Assembly (NCBI GenBank): GCA_964437445.1
Contig: CAYTGR010000078.1
Coordinates: 1-15,293, forward strand
Reading direction: 5' to 3'
From: CAYTGR01 sp964437445
GTDB taxonomy: Bacteria > Chloroflexota > Anaerolineae > B4-G1 > SLSP01
DNA: 15,293 nt
Part shown: positions 6,501-13,865 of the stretch, one piece after another
Position numbering within the stretch: position 1 is the stretch's first letter
Layout: the number at the start of each line of letters is the position of its first letter
Notes under the pieces: model-generated
The model's database searches: none
Seen by the model: only the letters and a program-made list of their open reading frames with translations
Told to the model about the DNA's origin: nothing
Translations under genes and position numbers: made by a program

Positions 6501-8752
6501 TCGGTGACAGCGGGCGCGATGGTGAGCGTGTAAACCGTCTGTGGCAGGAGCAGCCCGCGCGGGTTGAGCGTCAGCCGCGAGGTCGCCAGCTCATAAGCCA
6601 CGCTATCCCAGGGCACCGCGCCGTAAGGCCCGGCGAGCGTGAAGTTCGCGCCCACCACCGTCGCCGGTTTGAGGCTTTCGCTGAAGGTGACGACAAGATT
6701 CGCGCTGAGCGCCACCCCCGTCGCCCCTGCGCCCGGCGCGCGCCCGGTCACGGTCGGCGGCGTCACATCCGCCGGCCCCGTGGTGAAGGTCCAGGTGTAG
6801 GGGACCAGCGCATTATCAGAGAGATCTTTAACGCCGGCGGTAAGTGAGCCGGTGTAGAAAGCGTTGGGCGCCAGCGCCGCCTCCGGCGTGAACGTGGCCT
6901 GCCGGGTCGCCGCGTCATACGTGACGGTGCCCGCCACCGCGCCGTCCGGCCCGGTCACCAGGAAAGTCGTCGCGTTCACCGTCGCCGCGTCCACCGGCTC
7001 GCTAAAGGTGGCGTAGAGCGGCTGGTAAGGGCTGACGCCCGTCGCCCCGTTGGCCGGCAGGGTCACCGTCACCGTCGGCGCGGTCAGGTCCAGCAGCTTG
7101 ATGTCGGCGGCGCTGGGTGGCATCACGCGATACTCATCAAAGGTATAGATGAGTGGCCCGCGCACGTAGACATACTGCTGGCCAACGGCTATATCGGCAG
7201 GGTAATACCCATCCTTGCCGATAGCGCCGGTCCCGCCGCTGCTATCGGTGAAGAAAGCCCGGTTGGTCGTGACCGAGGTGATGGTAATGGAGCGGTACTC
7301 CACGATGACGCTCTCGTATTTTTCGCTGAGCGCCGCAGTGTTGTAAGGCGCTTGCGCCGCCGTGACCAGCGTGGGCGTGCAAACGTTCGCCCCCTCGCCG
7401 AGATAGGCGCGCCCCGGCCCGCTGAACTCGGTCATCCCATAGTATTCTACCAGCGTGCCGCGCAGCAGATATTCGCCGCCCTGTTGCGGCTTAGCGCCGG
7501 TACCGGTGTAACTGTAAAGACTGTGCCACGGCCCGGGCGCTTCGCTCAAGATGAAGCCCTTGCTGAGCAACGCACAGACCGTGCCGGTAGTGGTCACCAC
7601 CTGGTTGACATAGGGCGAGGGATAGGTGCCATCCCCGGCGGCAGTGGTGTACTGCAAATCGTAAATAGAAAGCGTAGACGGGATGGGCGCCTGAACAGCT
7701 GTATTCACCGGCGTGCCTGTCGCCCGCGTGAGCCAGTCGCTGGCCCAGACGCCGTAATCGCTGTTAACCAGCGTCGTGGCCGCGTTGGGGGCCGTCACCT
7801 GCACCGTGCGGGTCACGGCGGCGCCATCCGCCAGCGAGGTCACGTCCCAGCGCACCACATTCCCGGTCGCCGTCCCGCCGTCGGAGATCGTCCCCACGGT
7901 CACGCTCAGCGGCAGGCTATCGGTGATGACCACAGCCGAGCGCACCGCACCGGTCTGGTTGGTCGCCACCAGGGTGTAGGTGAAGACAGCGCCCAGCTCC
8001 ACCGACGCGGGGGCCATTTTGGTGATAGCCAGGTTGGCAGCAGGACCACTCCCGCAACTATAGGCAGCCGTCGCACTATTCCGCGGTTGCAGCGCCGCGC
8101 CGGAAAGAATATCAAAATCGGCATTGTTGTTATCGGTATCCTGGCACCCCTCCAGCTTGCGCACCGACCCCTTCTGATTGTCCAGTGCCACGCCGTTATT
8201 GGTGGGAGCATTGCCCTCAGCGTTGTTGGAGGCGCCATACGACACCAGGTCCACAATATTGGCGTGTGGTAAAGCGCAAGGCGTATCGGTCGCGCCACAA
8301 CCCAGGGAGGTGGCGATATTCGCCAGCGCCACTTTGCCGCTGGCCGCGCTCATGGTGAGATTGGCGGTCGTGAGATCGGGCGTCACCGGCAAATCCAAAC
8401 CGCCTGTACCCGCCGACCCCAGCTGCACCAACAAGTATTTTCCCGGCTGGATAGTAGTGCCGGTGGGGAAAGCATACAAATTGCTGGTGGTGTTGGCAAA
8501 ATTGCCGGTGGCCGAACCGTATTGCAACGACCAGCCGGTCAAATTAGCAGCTGTAGAACCGGCATTGAACAGCTCCACGTAATCGTACTTGTAATAGCCC
8601 GTAGAACTACCGCCCCCGCCGTAGACCTGACTGATGCGCACCGCATTGGCCTGCGGCGCAGCGGTCACCGGCTGGGCAAAGCCTCCCCACCCCAATCCGC
8701 TCATCCCAACGATGAGCGACAACACCCAAAGCAATTTCAGCAAACGTCTCAT
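3572..8752 (-). CDS. Giant secreted mosaic protein with PHP (CehA/McbA-type) metallohydrolase domain
   Basis: 1726 residues. Domains by rough position: signal peptide 1-32; lamin-tail domain 37-234; DUF11 240-355; OB-fold-like region 360-554; two SbsA-type Ig-like (Big_5) domains 558-658 and 664-769; PHP domain 777-1010; CARDB 1109-1211; GATase/DUF4350-like region 1217-1500; OB-fold-like repeats 1505-1707; C-terminal tail V-Y-L-P-L-V-L-R-N. The PHP domain has likely metal ligands in D-I-H782-N-H784, Y-S-D789-G, I-T-D813-H814, F-E846-Y, N-H912-P-G and N-N-S-D968-N-H970, as in CehA/McbA-type metallohydrolases that split phosphate or other esters. The substrate is unknown; an extracellular phosphoester or nucleic acid is an inference. 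The start is ATG 8752, because AAAGGA lies 6 nt upstream; an in-frame GTG at 8770 is less likely. It follows the 1290-residue gene by 126 bp. Confidence 0.85.
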   Translation of the reverse strand: MRRLLKLLWVLSLIVGMSGLGWGGFAQPVTAAPQANAVRISQVYGGGGSSTGYYKYDYVELFNAGSTAANLTGWSLQYGSATGNFANTTSNLYAFPTGTTIQPGKYLLVQLGSAGTGGLDLPVTPDLTTANLTMSAASGKVALANIATSLGCGATDTPCALPHANIVDLVSYGASNNAEGNAPTNNGVALDNQKGSVRKLEGCQDTDNNNADFDILSGAALQPRNSATAAYSCGSGPAANLAITKMAPASVELGAVFTYTLVATNQTGAVRSAVVITDSLPLSVTVGTISDGGTATGNVVRWDVTSLADGAAVTRTVQVTAPNAATTLVNSDYGVWASDWLTRATGTPVNTAVQAPIPSTLSIYDLQYTTAAGDGTYPSPYVNQVVTTTGTVCALLSKGFILSEAPGPWHSLYSYTGTGAKPQQGGEYLLRGTLVEYYGMTEFSGPGRAYLGEGANVCTPTLVTAAQAPYNTAALSEKYESVIVEYRSITITSVTTNRAFFTDSSGGTGAIGKDGYYPADIAVGQQYVYVRGPLIYTFDEYRVMPPSAADIKLLDLTAPTVTVTLPANGATGVSPYQPLYATFSEPVDAATVNATTFLVTGPDGAVAGTVTYDAATRQATFTPEAALAPNAFYTGSLTAGVKDLSDNALVPYTWTFTTGPADVTPPTVTGRAPGAGATGVALSANLVVTFSESLKPATVVGANFTLAGPYGAVPWDSVAYELATSRLTLNPRGLLLPQTVYTLTIAPAVTDWAGLPVVAGDRSWSFTTQSEPPMTAYQGDIHNHTGYSDGSLTPYEAFTRAKAAGLDFLAITDHSYSIDDTEWADTLAQANAFTENGQFVGLRGFEYTQGAEGHINVYNTVRHAVRSDVGFTYADYTPNLEKGETVQGFYPWLAITGTQALDDAGTVMQFNHPGWINFNDWKYHPEVEDVTQLEEVGNGWGSSYFFSWGEWIRSLDYGWKVGATNNSDNHTPNWGTITPHRTGVVMPALTKADLLDALRAARTFASEDANFDLYFKANGYWMGSELPNTGQLTFQVWGNDPDGETLAKLELYTDGGVVVTSTQPTGAAFNWTFTRAVTPGVHYYFVMATQADGDRIVSSPVWTMGDEDISITDLTVQPTIPTIYNPNLFTARVTNRGATTQTVTVTFSINGGQIGAVPVTVPPCAKGPCADVYANISWQATATGPVTAVAQLVGAPAADNPEDNTATLTLNATDVPVPLILIDYGHNNLAIDPGVVRPFVNDMTAHGYNVLFNLDEITASDLNTATVKLVIINAFGPTPMTAAELEALGDFVAAGGSLWLNGLSDYTGKVEWADTAADRLNAIAAAVEARTGQSVPIRMNDDEVLDGNNNNGYQWGVIWHLFPSAETTGVGMNVDGIQTWSVCSLIDRNGQGLSQADLGANGFIFALGDLDTGSSSGAHYTNVPNRTHNTDADNWGDAYIYPAGEALPGAAGYDLPGAAGRLFFYGDANDPFNIFSYTSGDGRQNELFNLEVVMWLLGEPLQKQTIAQVRAGGDTPTQLRKLVWVEGVTTASYGEFFDVLYVQDQTGGLTVFAPAGTASAAVGSMPKRGDFVRVLGTVDAYQGDTELQFFESEQVRVLTPTYVLSPALALGGSFLRPLTTGQAAQEESEGWLLVVTGTVTGKAADNSYLLVNDGSGPVRAFLDGYNGTWADIKVMDRVTVAGLGSEDYDGQRIRVRNYQQDPVYPDDLAILAHGRQVYLPLVLRNR

Positions 8753-8784
8753 CTCATATCCTTTCGTCACTCGTTCGCAGTCAA

Positions 8785-8798
8785 GGCGCTTCAGCGCC
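8785..8798. repeat. GCGCTTCAGCGC palindrome, intergenic copy
   Basis: GGCGCT-TC-AGCGCC is a 6-bp-stem palindrome in the gap between the two giant genes. The same core occurs twice more, as an inverted pair, at 14894-14927. This suggests a dispersed REP-like element. Confidence 0.6.
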
Positions 8799-8819
8799 CT
8801 CGTACTTCTGTGAGCATGG

Positions 8820-8843
8820 GGGGCGGCCCGTCTGGGCCGCCCC
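8820..8843 (-). terminator. Strong GC hairpin between the two giant genes
   Basis: GGGGCGGCCC (8820-8829) and GGGCCGCCCC (8834-8843) form a perfect 10-bp stem with a 4-nt loop, 36 nt after the stop codon of the 1290-residue gene. No T run follows on the minus strand. It could terminate or attenuate transcription, or protect the upstream transcript's 3' end. Confidence 0.5.
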
Positions 8844-8878
8844 GTTGTTTACCGGTACACCCTGTCGTGCCCCACAAC

Positions 8879-11800
8879 TCACGGCTGGTGATTGCGCAGT
8901 ACCAGCGGCAGATAGATCGCCCGCACCGTCACCGTCGGTGGATTGGCGTCGGCCACGTTAAAGGGGGCCGCCCGGCCATCATCCACCTGGATGATATTGT
9001 GCAGGGTCGTGGTGCCCAGGGGCAACTGCGCCATAGCCTGGACCTGCGCGACGAAGCGCAGCGTCACGCTCTGGCCGGCCGTGACGACGCCGCTCCAGGT
9101 CAACGTGCCGGTCACTGGCTGCTGGAAGTCACCCACACTGAAGACGGTGTAGTACGCTCCCAACGTGTCGGTCACGCGCACGGTGGCGGTTGCGCCGGTG
9201 TTGTTGAGCGTGATGGTGTAGGTCACCAGCGCACCCGGCTGCACCGCGCCACCCGCCGCGCTGGAGACTTTGGCGGAGGTCGTCAGGTTGGGCGCGTTGA
9301 CAATCAACACGCCGGTCTGGTCCAGTTCAAAGGGATCGCCGGGATGTACGCCGTCCAGATCGCCGTAGGTCCAGCCGGCGTTGGAGTTGCCGGTCCCGCG
9401 ATTGCCATCAAACCGGACCGCGTAGGAGTAGACGCCACTGGCGGCCGGCGTCAGACTGGCTGCATAGATATCATTGTTGCCGTTCTGCAAGCCGGTGAAC
9501 GTCAGCGGGGTCCAGGTCCAGGCGGCCAGATCGGCGCTCGTCCCGTACCCCAGTTCAGCCCAGACCGCGCGGCCTATCCCGGACGGATTGGTCACGTTTT
9601 GGATATAGACCTCGCCGGTGATCGGCCCGGTGCTCTCCCCCAGATTCATCGTGATGGCGGCCGGCCCCATCAGGTGAGCGTACCCCACGGCCACCTTGCG
9701 GTAATCGTGAACGGTGGCCGGAGCCGCCACATTGACCGTGCGGTTATCAGTATTGAGCCAGTCCCACTGATCGCCGCCGCTGACCACGATGTACTTATAC
9801 TCATGGGTCCCGGTAGTCGCTATGGTCGCGGTCACGGTGAAGACACTGTTGTCAGCGTTGGCGGTCATCGCCAGAGCGTTGGTGCCCCAGGCGGTGAAAT
9901 CGCCGGCCAGCTTGACCGCCTCTCCCGCCTGCACCACGTCCTCCACGTCATGGTAGACGAAGGTGATCGGGTAGAGCTCCTGCACGTCAGCCGGGCCGCG
10001 CGGCAGCACCTCACGGCGCACGACGCCGGAGTAGTCGTAGCCACGAGTGACGCCAGTAACCCGGACGTAATCACCGACCAACAGCGCGGAGAAGTCAATG
10101 TAGTTGGGATCGCTCGTCTGGCCCAGGTTGTAATAACGGTAAACCCAGACGTTCCCCGACCCATCATTCACCTGGAACGAGTAAGCATTGGGCTTGTCGG
10201 TGATGAAACCTTCAATGGTGACCAGCTGGCCCTCCAGCGGTTCGCCGATTGCGCCGGTCTGGGTGACCTGCGGCGTCACCGCCACGCCCGCGCCCAGATC
10301 CACCACGTCCGTCGTGTTCGCCACGATACACTCCATCTCAGTCCGGTACTCGCTGATCACGCCGGTAACCCGCACGACCTCGCTGCGCGCCACCGTCGGC
10401 AACTGCGCCGCCCGGTAGATCTGGAGACCGCCCGTCGCGTCCTGGATGTACATCTTGCGGTTGGGGTTGGTAGATTCTTTGAAAATACCCGGCTCCGCCG
10501 TGACGGTGCCTTCCACCACCACCACGGAGTTGGCCGGCTGTTGGCGGGCTTCACCCACAGAGAGGACGCGGTAGACCATCACCCCGGCCGCGGCCGTGTT
10601 ATTGGTGGCAACCCAGTCAGCCGGCTCGGCGACCACCGTCGCCGTGTTGGTGTAGCGGCCCGAAAGCAGGATAGCATCGGTCGCCGAGACCACCACCTGG
10701 AACGTGAGACTGTTGCCGTGCGTCAACGGCGTCGTGAAGCCCCAGACCAGCGGATCGTCGTCCGCGCCGGTGCCGGTCGGCGCGATGCCGCTGTCGTCGC
10801 TCACGTAGACGAAGCCCTCCGGCAGCACATCGCTGACCGTAAAGCGCGTGGTATCCGTGACCGTGGAGAGGTTGTCCACGCGGAGCGTGTAGGTGACCAG
10901 CGCGGACTCGCCGGTGTGGAGATAAACCTCGGCCGGCGCAGCGGACTTGGCAAGGCCCAGGTCCCAGCTCACCACCGTCAGCACGCCGGTCTGCTCCAGT
11001 TCAAAGGGATCGCCGGGATACACCCCGTCCAGATCACCGTAGGTCCACCCGGCGTATGGATTCCCCGTCCCCCAGTTGCCATCAAAGCGCACGGCATACG
11101 AATAGACGCCACCGGCGGTCGGGGTCATGACCCCCATGAACTCATCGTTGCTGAGCCCGTCATCGGTGTTATACACCATCGGGAACCAGGTCCAGGCCGC
11201 GGGAGCGTCGCCGGTCCCGTAGCCCACCGCCGCCTGCAAGCCACGTCCCGCGCCCGTCCCCGTGGTCACGCCGGAGACGAACAGCCGCCCGTACACTCGC
11301 TCGGTCGCGGTCCCCAGGTCAACCTGGGTCGCCGGCGGCCACTGGAGATTGGCCCAACCGACCACCACGTTGCGGTAATCGTGGAGCGTGGTGCTGCCGG
11401 TCACCGTGTAGACCCGGTTGGCCGTGTTGAGCCAGTCCCATTGGTCGTTCGTGCCGTCATTGACCACGTACTTGTACTCATAGCTGTTACCTACCGGCAG
11501 GCCCGTGAGCGTCGTGCTGAAAACCTCGGCGCCGGCATCCGGGAGCAGCTGAACCGAATTCCCCCAACCGCCGACCAGCGGCCCGGTGACCGAAAGGATC
11601 TCGCCGGAGTGCACCACGTCTTCCAGGTCGTGATAGACCAGGGTCACATCGGCCAGGTTTTCCTCCACGCTGAAGACCGCTTCCGCCGTGCCGGCCTGCG
11701 CCGTCCCGCTGAACCGGGCGGTGTTTGTCACCACGTCGCCGTAATCGCCGACGTGCGTCGCCACAAACGTGAACGTGAGCGCGCTGGTGGGCGCCAGCTC

Positions 11801-12751
11801 ACCGTTCCAGGTGATCTCATCGTCCGTGACGGTCGCCCCGTTCTGCTCCACCCAGGAGGCGAAGTCCACTACGGCGGGCAGGGTGTCGGTCAAGAAGGCC
11901 GCCGTCTCCGTGAGACCGCCGGCGTTGCGCAGGACGAGAGTGTAGGTCACATTGCCATGATAGGCCACGTTGGTTGTGGGCGTTACGCTCTTGGTTAGGG
12001 TAAGCGCAATAGCAGCGTAGGGGGTAAGATAAAAATCGTCAATTGCCAGCCCATCGTCAGAACCGGAAGCATTGAAATCTGTCCACCGCAACCAAAAAGT
12101 CTGGTCAGGAGCAATATTTAATCCAGAAATCAACGCTGAGACTGTAGCCCGGTAGGTATTGCCGTCCGTTGCACCAGCTGTTCCCGTGTTTAGCACACCG
12201 GTGCAATCCAACGCATCCACGTTAGACCAGGTGCCGCTGGTTAGAGAAATGGCGTCGGTGCTGTATTGAAAGTCCAACCGGTCATAGCGCCCAGTAGCAC
12301 CAAGCCGCCATTGTTCACAAGTGTAGGTAATCACCAAACCGGAAACTAAAACACCAGTCTTGTTGGTGAATGAAACACCTAACGTAGAACTAATGGAACT
12401 CGACAGCAAGCTCCCCAAAGCACGTTCTGTAGAACTGCTGCTGGCGCCATAGCTATACGTGTCGCCTACATTAGAGCTACCGGTGTCGGCGGCATACGCT
12501 TGGTTAACCCTTGTACTAGTTCCCGCCTCAAACAGCGTCCAACCGGCCGGCAACGTTGTGTAAGTCGTCAAAACGCCATTTTCCAACATATCAAACGTTT
12601 GCGTGTAAGTATCAGTCAGGGAGTTAAGGACAGCTTCTGCTCGCACCCCTGCCGGCACATGGAACAGCCCCAACCCCAACAAACCCAGCGCCAACAGCGC
12701 GATCCCCAGCGTCACACTGACGCTCAAGCGGCCGACTTGTTTACGTTGCAT
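8879..12751 (-). CDS. Giant secreted protein with DUF11 domains and duplicated carbohydrate-binding-like modules
   Basis: 1290 residues, with no catalytic motif recognised. Domains by rough position: signal peptide 1-38 (MQRK, hydrophobic core, cleavage near V-R-A); an N-terminal beta domain 41-246 ending D-D-G-L-A-I-D-D-F; DUF11 248-361; module A 366-593; DUF11 596-728; OB-fold-like region 729-925; module B 929-1151; DUF11-like 1154-1253; C-terminal tail I-Y-L-P-L-V-L-R-N-H-Q-P. Modules A and B both open with V-Y-H-D-(L/V)-E-D-V-V, contain E-Y-K-Y and Q-W-D-W-L-N-T as in starch-binding CBM20/48-like folds, and close with G-W-T-Y-G-D-L-D-G-V. A surface or extracellular binding or structural role is likely. 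The start is ATG 12751, with AAGGAG 7 nt upstream; a longer frame reads into the leader and has no ribosome binding site. It has its own promoter at 12947-12974. Confidence 0.8.
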   Translation of the reverse strand: MQRKQVGRLSVSVTLGIALLALGLLGLGLFHVPAGVRAEAVLNSLTDTYTQTFDMLENGVLTTYTTLPAGWTLFEAGTSTRVNQAYAADTGSSNVGDTYSYGASSSSTERALGSLLSSSISSTLGVSFTNKTGVLVSGLVITYTCEQWRLGATGRYDRLDFQYSTDAISLTSGTWSNVDALDCTGVLNTGTAGATDGNTYRATVSALISGLNIAPDQTFWLRWTDFNASGSDDGLAIDDFYLTPYAAIALTLTKSVTPTTNVAYHGNVTYTLVLRNAGGLTETAAFLTDTLPAVVDFASWVEQNGATVTDDEITWNGELAPTSALTFTFVATHVGDYGDVVTNTARFSGTAQAGTAEAVFSVEENLADVTLVYHDLEDVVHSGEILSVTGPLVGGWGNSVQLLPDAGAEVFSTTLTGLPVGNSYEYKYVVNDGTNDQWDWLNTANRVYTVTGSTTLHDYRNVVVGWANLQWPPATQVDLGTATERVYGRLFVSGVTTGTGAGRGLQAAVGYGTGDAPAAWTWFPMVYNTDDGLSNDEFMGVMTPTAGGVYSYAVRFDGNWGTGNPYAGWTYGDLDGVYPGDPFELEQTGVLTVVSWDLGLAKSAAPAEVYLHTGESALVTYTLRVDNLSTVTDTTRFTVSDVLPEGFVYVSDDSGIAPTGTGADDDPLVWGFTTPLTHGNSLTFQVVVSATDAILLSGRYTNTATVVAEPADWVATNNTAAAGVMVYRVLSVGEARQQPANSVVVVEGTVTAEPGIFKESTNPNRKMYIQDATGGLQIYRAAQLPTVARSEVVRVTGVISEYRTEMECIVANTTDVVDLGAGVAVTPQVTQTGAIGEPLEGQLVTIEGFITDKPNAYSFQVNDGSGNVWVYRYYNLGQTSDPNYIDFSALLVGDYVRVTGVTRGYDYSGVVRREVLPRGPADVQELYPITFVYHDVEDVVQAGEAVKLAGDFTAWGTNALAMTANADNSVFTVTATIATTGTHEYKYIVVSGGDQWDWLNTDNRTVNVAAPATVHDYRKVAVGYAHLMGPAAITMNLGESTGPITGEVYIQNVTNPSGIGRAVWAELGYGTSADLAAWTWTPLTFTGLQNGNNDIYAASLTPAASGVYSYAVRFDGNRGTGNSNAGWTYGDLDGVHPGDPFELDQTGVLIVNAPNLTTSAKVSSAAGGAVQPGALVTYTITLNNTGATATVRVTDTLGAYYTVFSVGDFQQPVTGTLTWSGVVTAGQSVTLRFVAQVQAMAQLPLGTTTLHNIIQVDDGRAAPFNVADANPPTVTVRAIYLPLVLRNHQP
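9299..9967 (-). repeat. Duplicated module B inside the 1290-residue protein
   Basis: This codes for residues 929-1151 and is a tandem-type copy of module A (10973-11656), about 1.7 kb apart. Nucleotide identity is very high at the module ends: plus strand 9325-9342 and 10995-11012 are the same (TCCAGTTCAAAGGGATCG), with few differences in the following 50 bp. Confidence 0.75.
10973..11656 (-). repeat. Duplicated module A inside the 1290-residue protein
   Basis: This codes for residues 366-593. It shares its opening, its middle (E-Y-K-Y, Q-W-D-W-L-N-T, H-D-Y-R) and its closing block (Y-S-Y-A-V-R-F-D-G-N, G-W-T-Y-G-D-L-D-G-V, P-G-D-P-F-E-L) with module B. A DUF11 domain and an OB-fold-like region separate the two copies. 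Confidence 0.75.
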
Positions 12752-12946
12752 GATCTTACTCCTTCTGGTAAATGTGTTTAAACCTTGGGATTCGGTTGAT
12801 CTTGGTGATTGCGTCTGTCGTACCCTTGCTATGTCCCAGGAACCTGGGCTATACCGTTCCGCATCACCCCCTTTCTGAATGACGAGAAACAAACCGCAAC
12901 GCCGCGCATTGGTCAGGTGCTACGAAGCTGGAGCGAAAGTGCCGTT

Positions 12947-12974
12947 ATTATACCCCCACCCGGCCCCCTGCCAA
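12947..12974 (-). promoter_or_regulatory. Promoter of the 1290-residue gene
   Basis: On the minus strand, TTGGCA (12974-12969, one mismatch to TTGACA) and a perfect TATAAT (12952-12947) are separated by 16 bp of C/G-rich spacer. The predicted start is near 12940, which would give a leader of about 188 nt. Confidence 0.65.
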
Positions 12975-13036
12975 ATCCGCACACCCGCCGTCCACGAATG
13001 CTCCGTTAATTTTACATTAGAATTTTCTTCTTTATC

Positions 13037-13064
13037 TTGACACTTACCCTGAGGATGCTATAAT
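13037..13064 (+). promoter_or_regulatory. Consensus promoter of the redox operon
   Basis: TTGACA (13037-13042) and TATAAT (13059-13064) both match the consensus exactly, with a 16-bp spacer and a TGC extended -10 just before TATAAT. The expected start is near 13071, about 49 nt before the oxidoreductase ATG. This looks like a strong housekeeping promoter. Confidence 0.85.
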
Positions 13065-13119
13065 TTCAATGGGCTTGTCAATAGCGTGGGTAGCCCTAAT
13101 TTTTCCAGGAGGATGCACT

Positions 13120-13764
13120 ATGGAACTGTTAAATCAAGAAATCAGACAAGAAGTTGGCAAAATGTTGCAAGAGATGGTCGCGCCGGTCAAACTCGTGGTC
13201 TTCACCACCCCCGACCGCTGCGAGTATTGCACGGAGATTGTCCAGCTGGCAGAAGAAGTCGCCAGCCTCACCGACCGGCTCTCGGTGGAAGTCTACGACT
13301 TCACCCAAGACGCCGCTAAGGTCGCCGAATATCAGATTGACAAGGCCCCCGCGCTGGCAATTGTCGGCGCTAAGGATTACGGCATCCGGTATTTTGGCCT
13401 GGCTGCCGGTTATGAGTTCTCCACCTTGCTGAGCGGCATTCTTGCTGCCAGCCACGGCTACTCAGACCTGGACCCGGAGACCAAGCAATACCTCAGCACC
13501 CTGGTACAGCCGGTAGACATCCAGGTCTTCGTCACCACCAGCTGCCCCTATTGCCCCCGCTCGGCCGTCGTGGCCTACGCGATGGCGGTGGAAAGCGATC
13601 TGGTGCGCGCGGAGGTCATTGAGGCGGGTGAGTTCTCCGACCTGGCCGAGCAGTTCCAGGTGATGGGCGTCCCGCTCAACGTCATCAACGGCCGGCAACG
13701 CGTGGAAGGCGCCGCCCCGCCGCAGATGGTCGTGGATGCCATCAAGGCCGCCCTCGCCGCCTGA
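13120..13764 (+). CDS. Protein disulfide oxidoreductase with two thioredoxin folds (PDO/glutaredoxin-like)
   Basis: This 214-residue cytoplasmic protein has two thioredoxin folds. Fold 1 (about 20-112) has C34-E-Y-C37 and a cis-proline at P77. Fold 2 (about 130-214) has C142-P-Y-C145, a glutaredoxin-type site, and a cis-proline at P185 in G-V-P. This matches the PDO family of archaea and thermophilic bacteria and resembles the N-terminal domain of AhpF, except that both sites are intact here, whereas in AhpF only one is. It shuttles electrons from a flavoprotein reductase to disulfides or peroxiredoxins. The start is ATG 13120, since AGGAGG (13107-13112) lies 7 nt upstream and the in-frame ATG at 13069 sits at the predicted transcription start. 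It is first in the operon, 101 bp before the reductase gene. Confidence 0.88.
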   Translation: MELLNQEIRQEVGKMLQEMVAPVKLVVFTTPDRCEYCTEIVQLAEEVASLTDRLSVEVYDFTQDAAKVAEYQIDKAPALAIVGAKDYGIRYFGLAAGYEFSTLLSGILAASHGYSDLDPETKQYLSTLVQPVDIQVFVTTSCPYCPRSAVVAYAMAVESDLVRAEVIEAGEFSDLAEQFQVMGVPLNVINGRQRVEGAAPPQMVVDAIKAALAA

Positions 13765-13783
13765 CCTTCACGGGATGTTTATG

Positions 13784-13834
13784 GTAGGGGTGTTAGGGGG
13801 CGAAGCGGCGCTTCGCCCCGCCGTTGCCCCCACC
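13784..13834 (+). repeat. Intercistronic GC-rich hairpin in the redox operon
   Basis: GGGGCGAAGC (13797-13806) and GCTTCGCCCC (13810-13819) pair perfectly around a 3-nt loop. An outer near-match, GGTAGGGG with CCCCCACC, extends the stem from about 13784 to 13834. It has no T run. It may set the ratio of the two proteins or be a REP-like element. Confidence 0.55.
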
Positions 13835-13865
13835 GCCATCCACCATTTCCAGGGGAAAAAACGCC

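Larger units (their letters stand above)
12752..13119. promoter_or_regulatory. Divergent intergenic region between the giant gene and the redox operon
   Basis: This 368-bp region contains no gene. It holds a minus-strand promoter (12947-12974) and a plus-strand promoter (13037-13064), about 60 bp apart and back to back. The minus-strand leader is about 188 nt and includes a short inverted repeat, CCCAGG-AA-CCTGGG, at 12835-12848. An ATG at 13069 is in frame with the oxidoreductase but coincides with the predicted transcription start, so it is not used as the start here. Confidence 0.6.

Noticed and set aside
8522..11998. A 1158-codon open frame on the plus strand opposite both giant genes
   Set aside because: It is antisense to two proteins with signal peptides, recognisable domains and good ribosome binding sites. 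Its translation is a His/Arg/Gly-rich mix typical of the opposite strand of GC-rich coding DNA, and it spans the gap between the genes without a domain.
13069..13119. An upstream ATG extending the oxidoreductase by 17 residues
   Set aside because: It coincides with the predicted transcription start and has no ribosome binding site, while ATG 13120 has AGGAGG 7 nt upstream.
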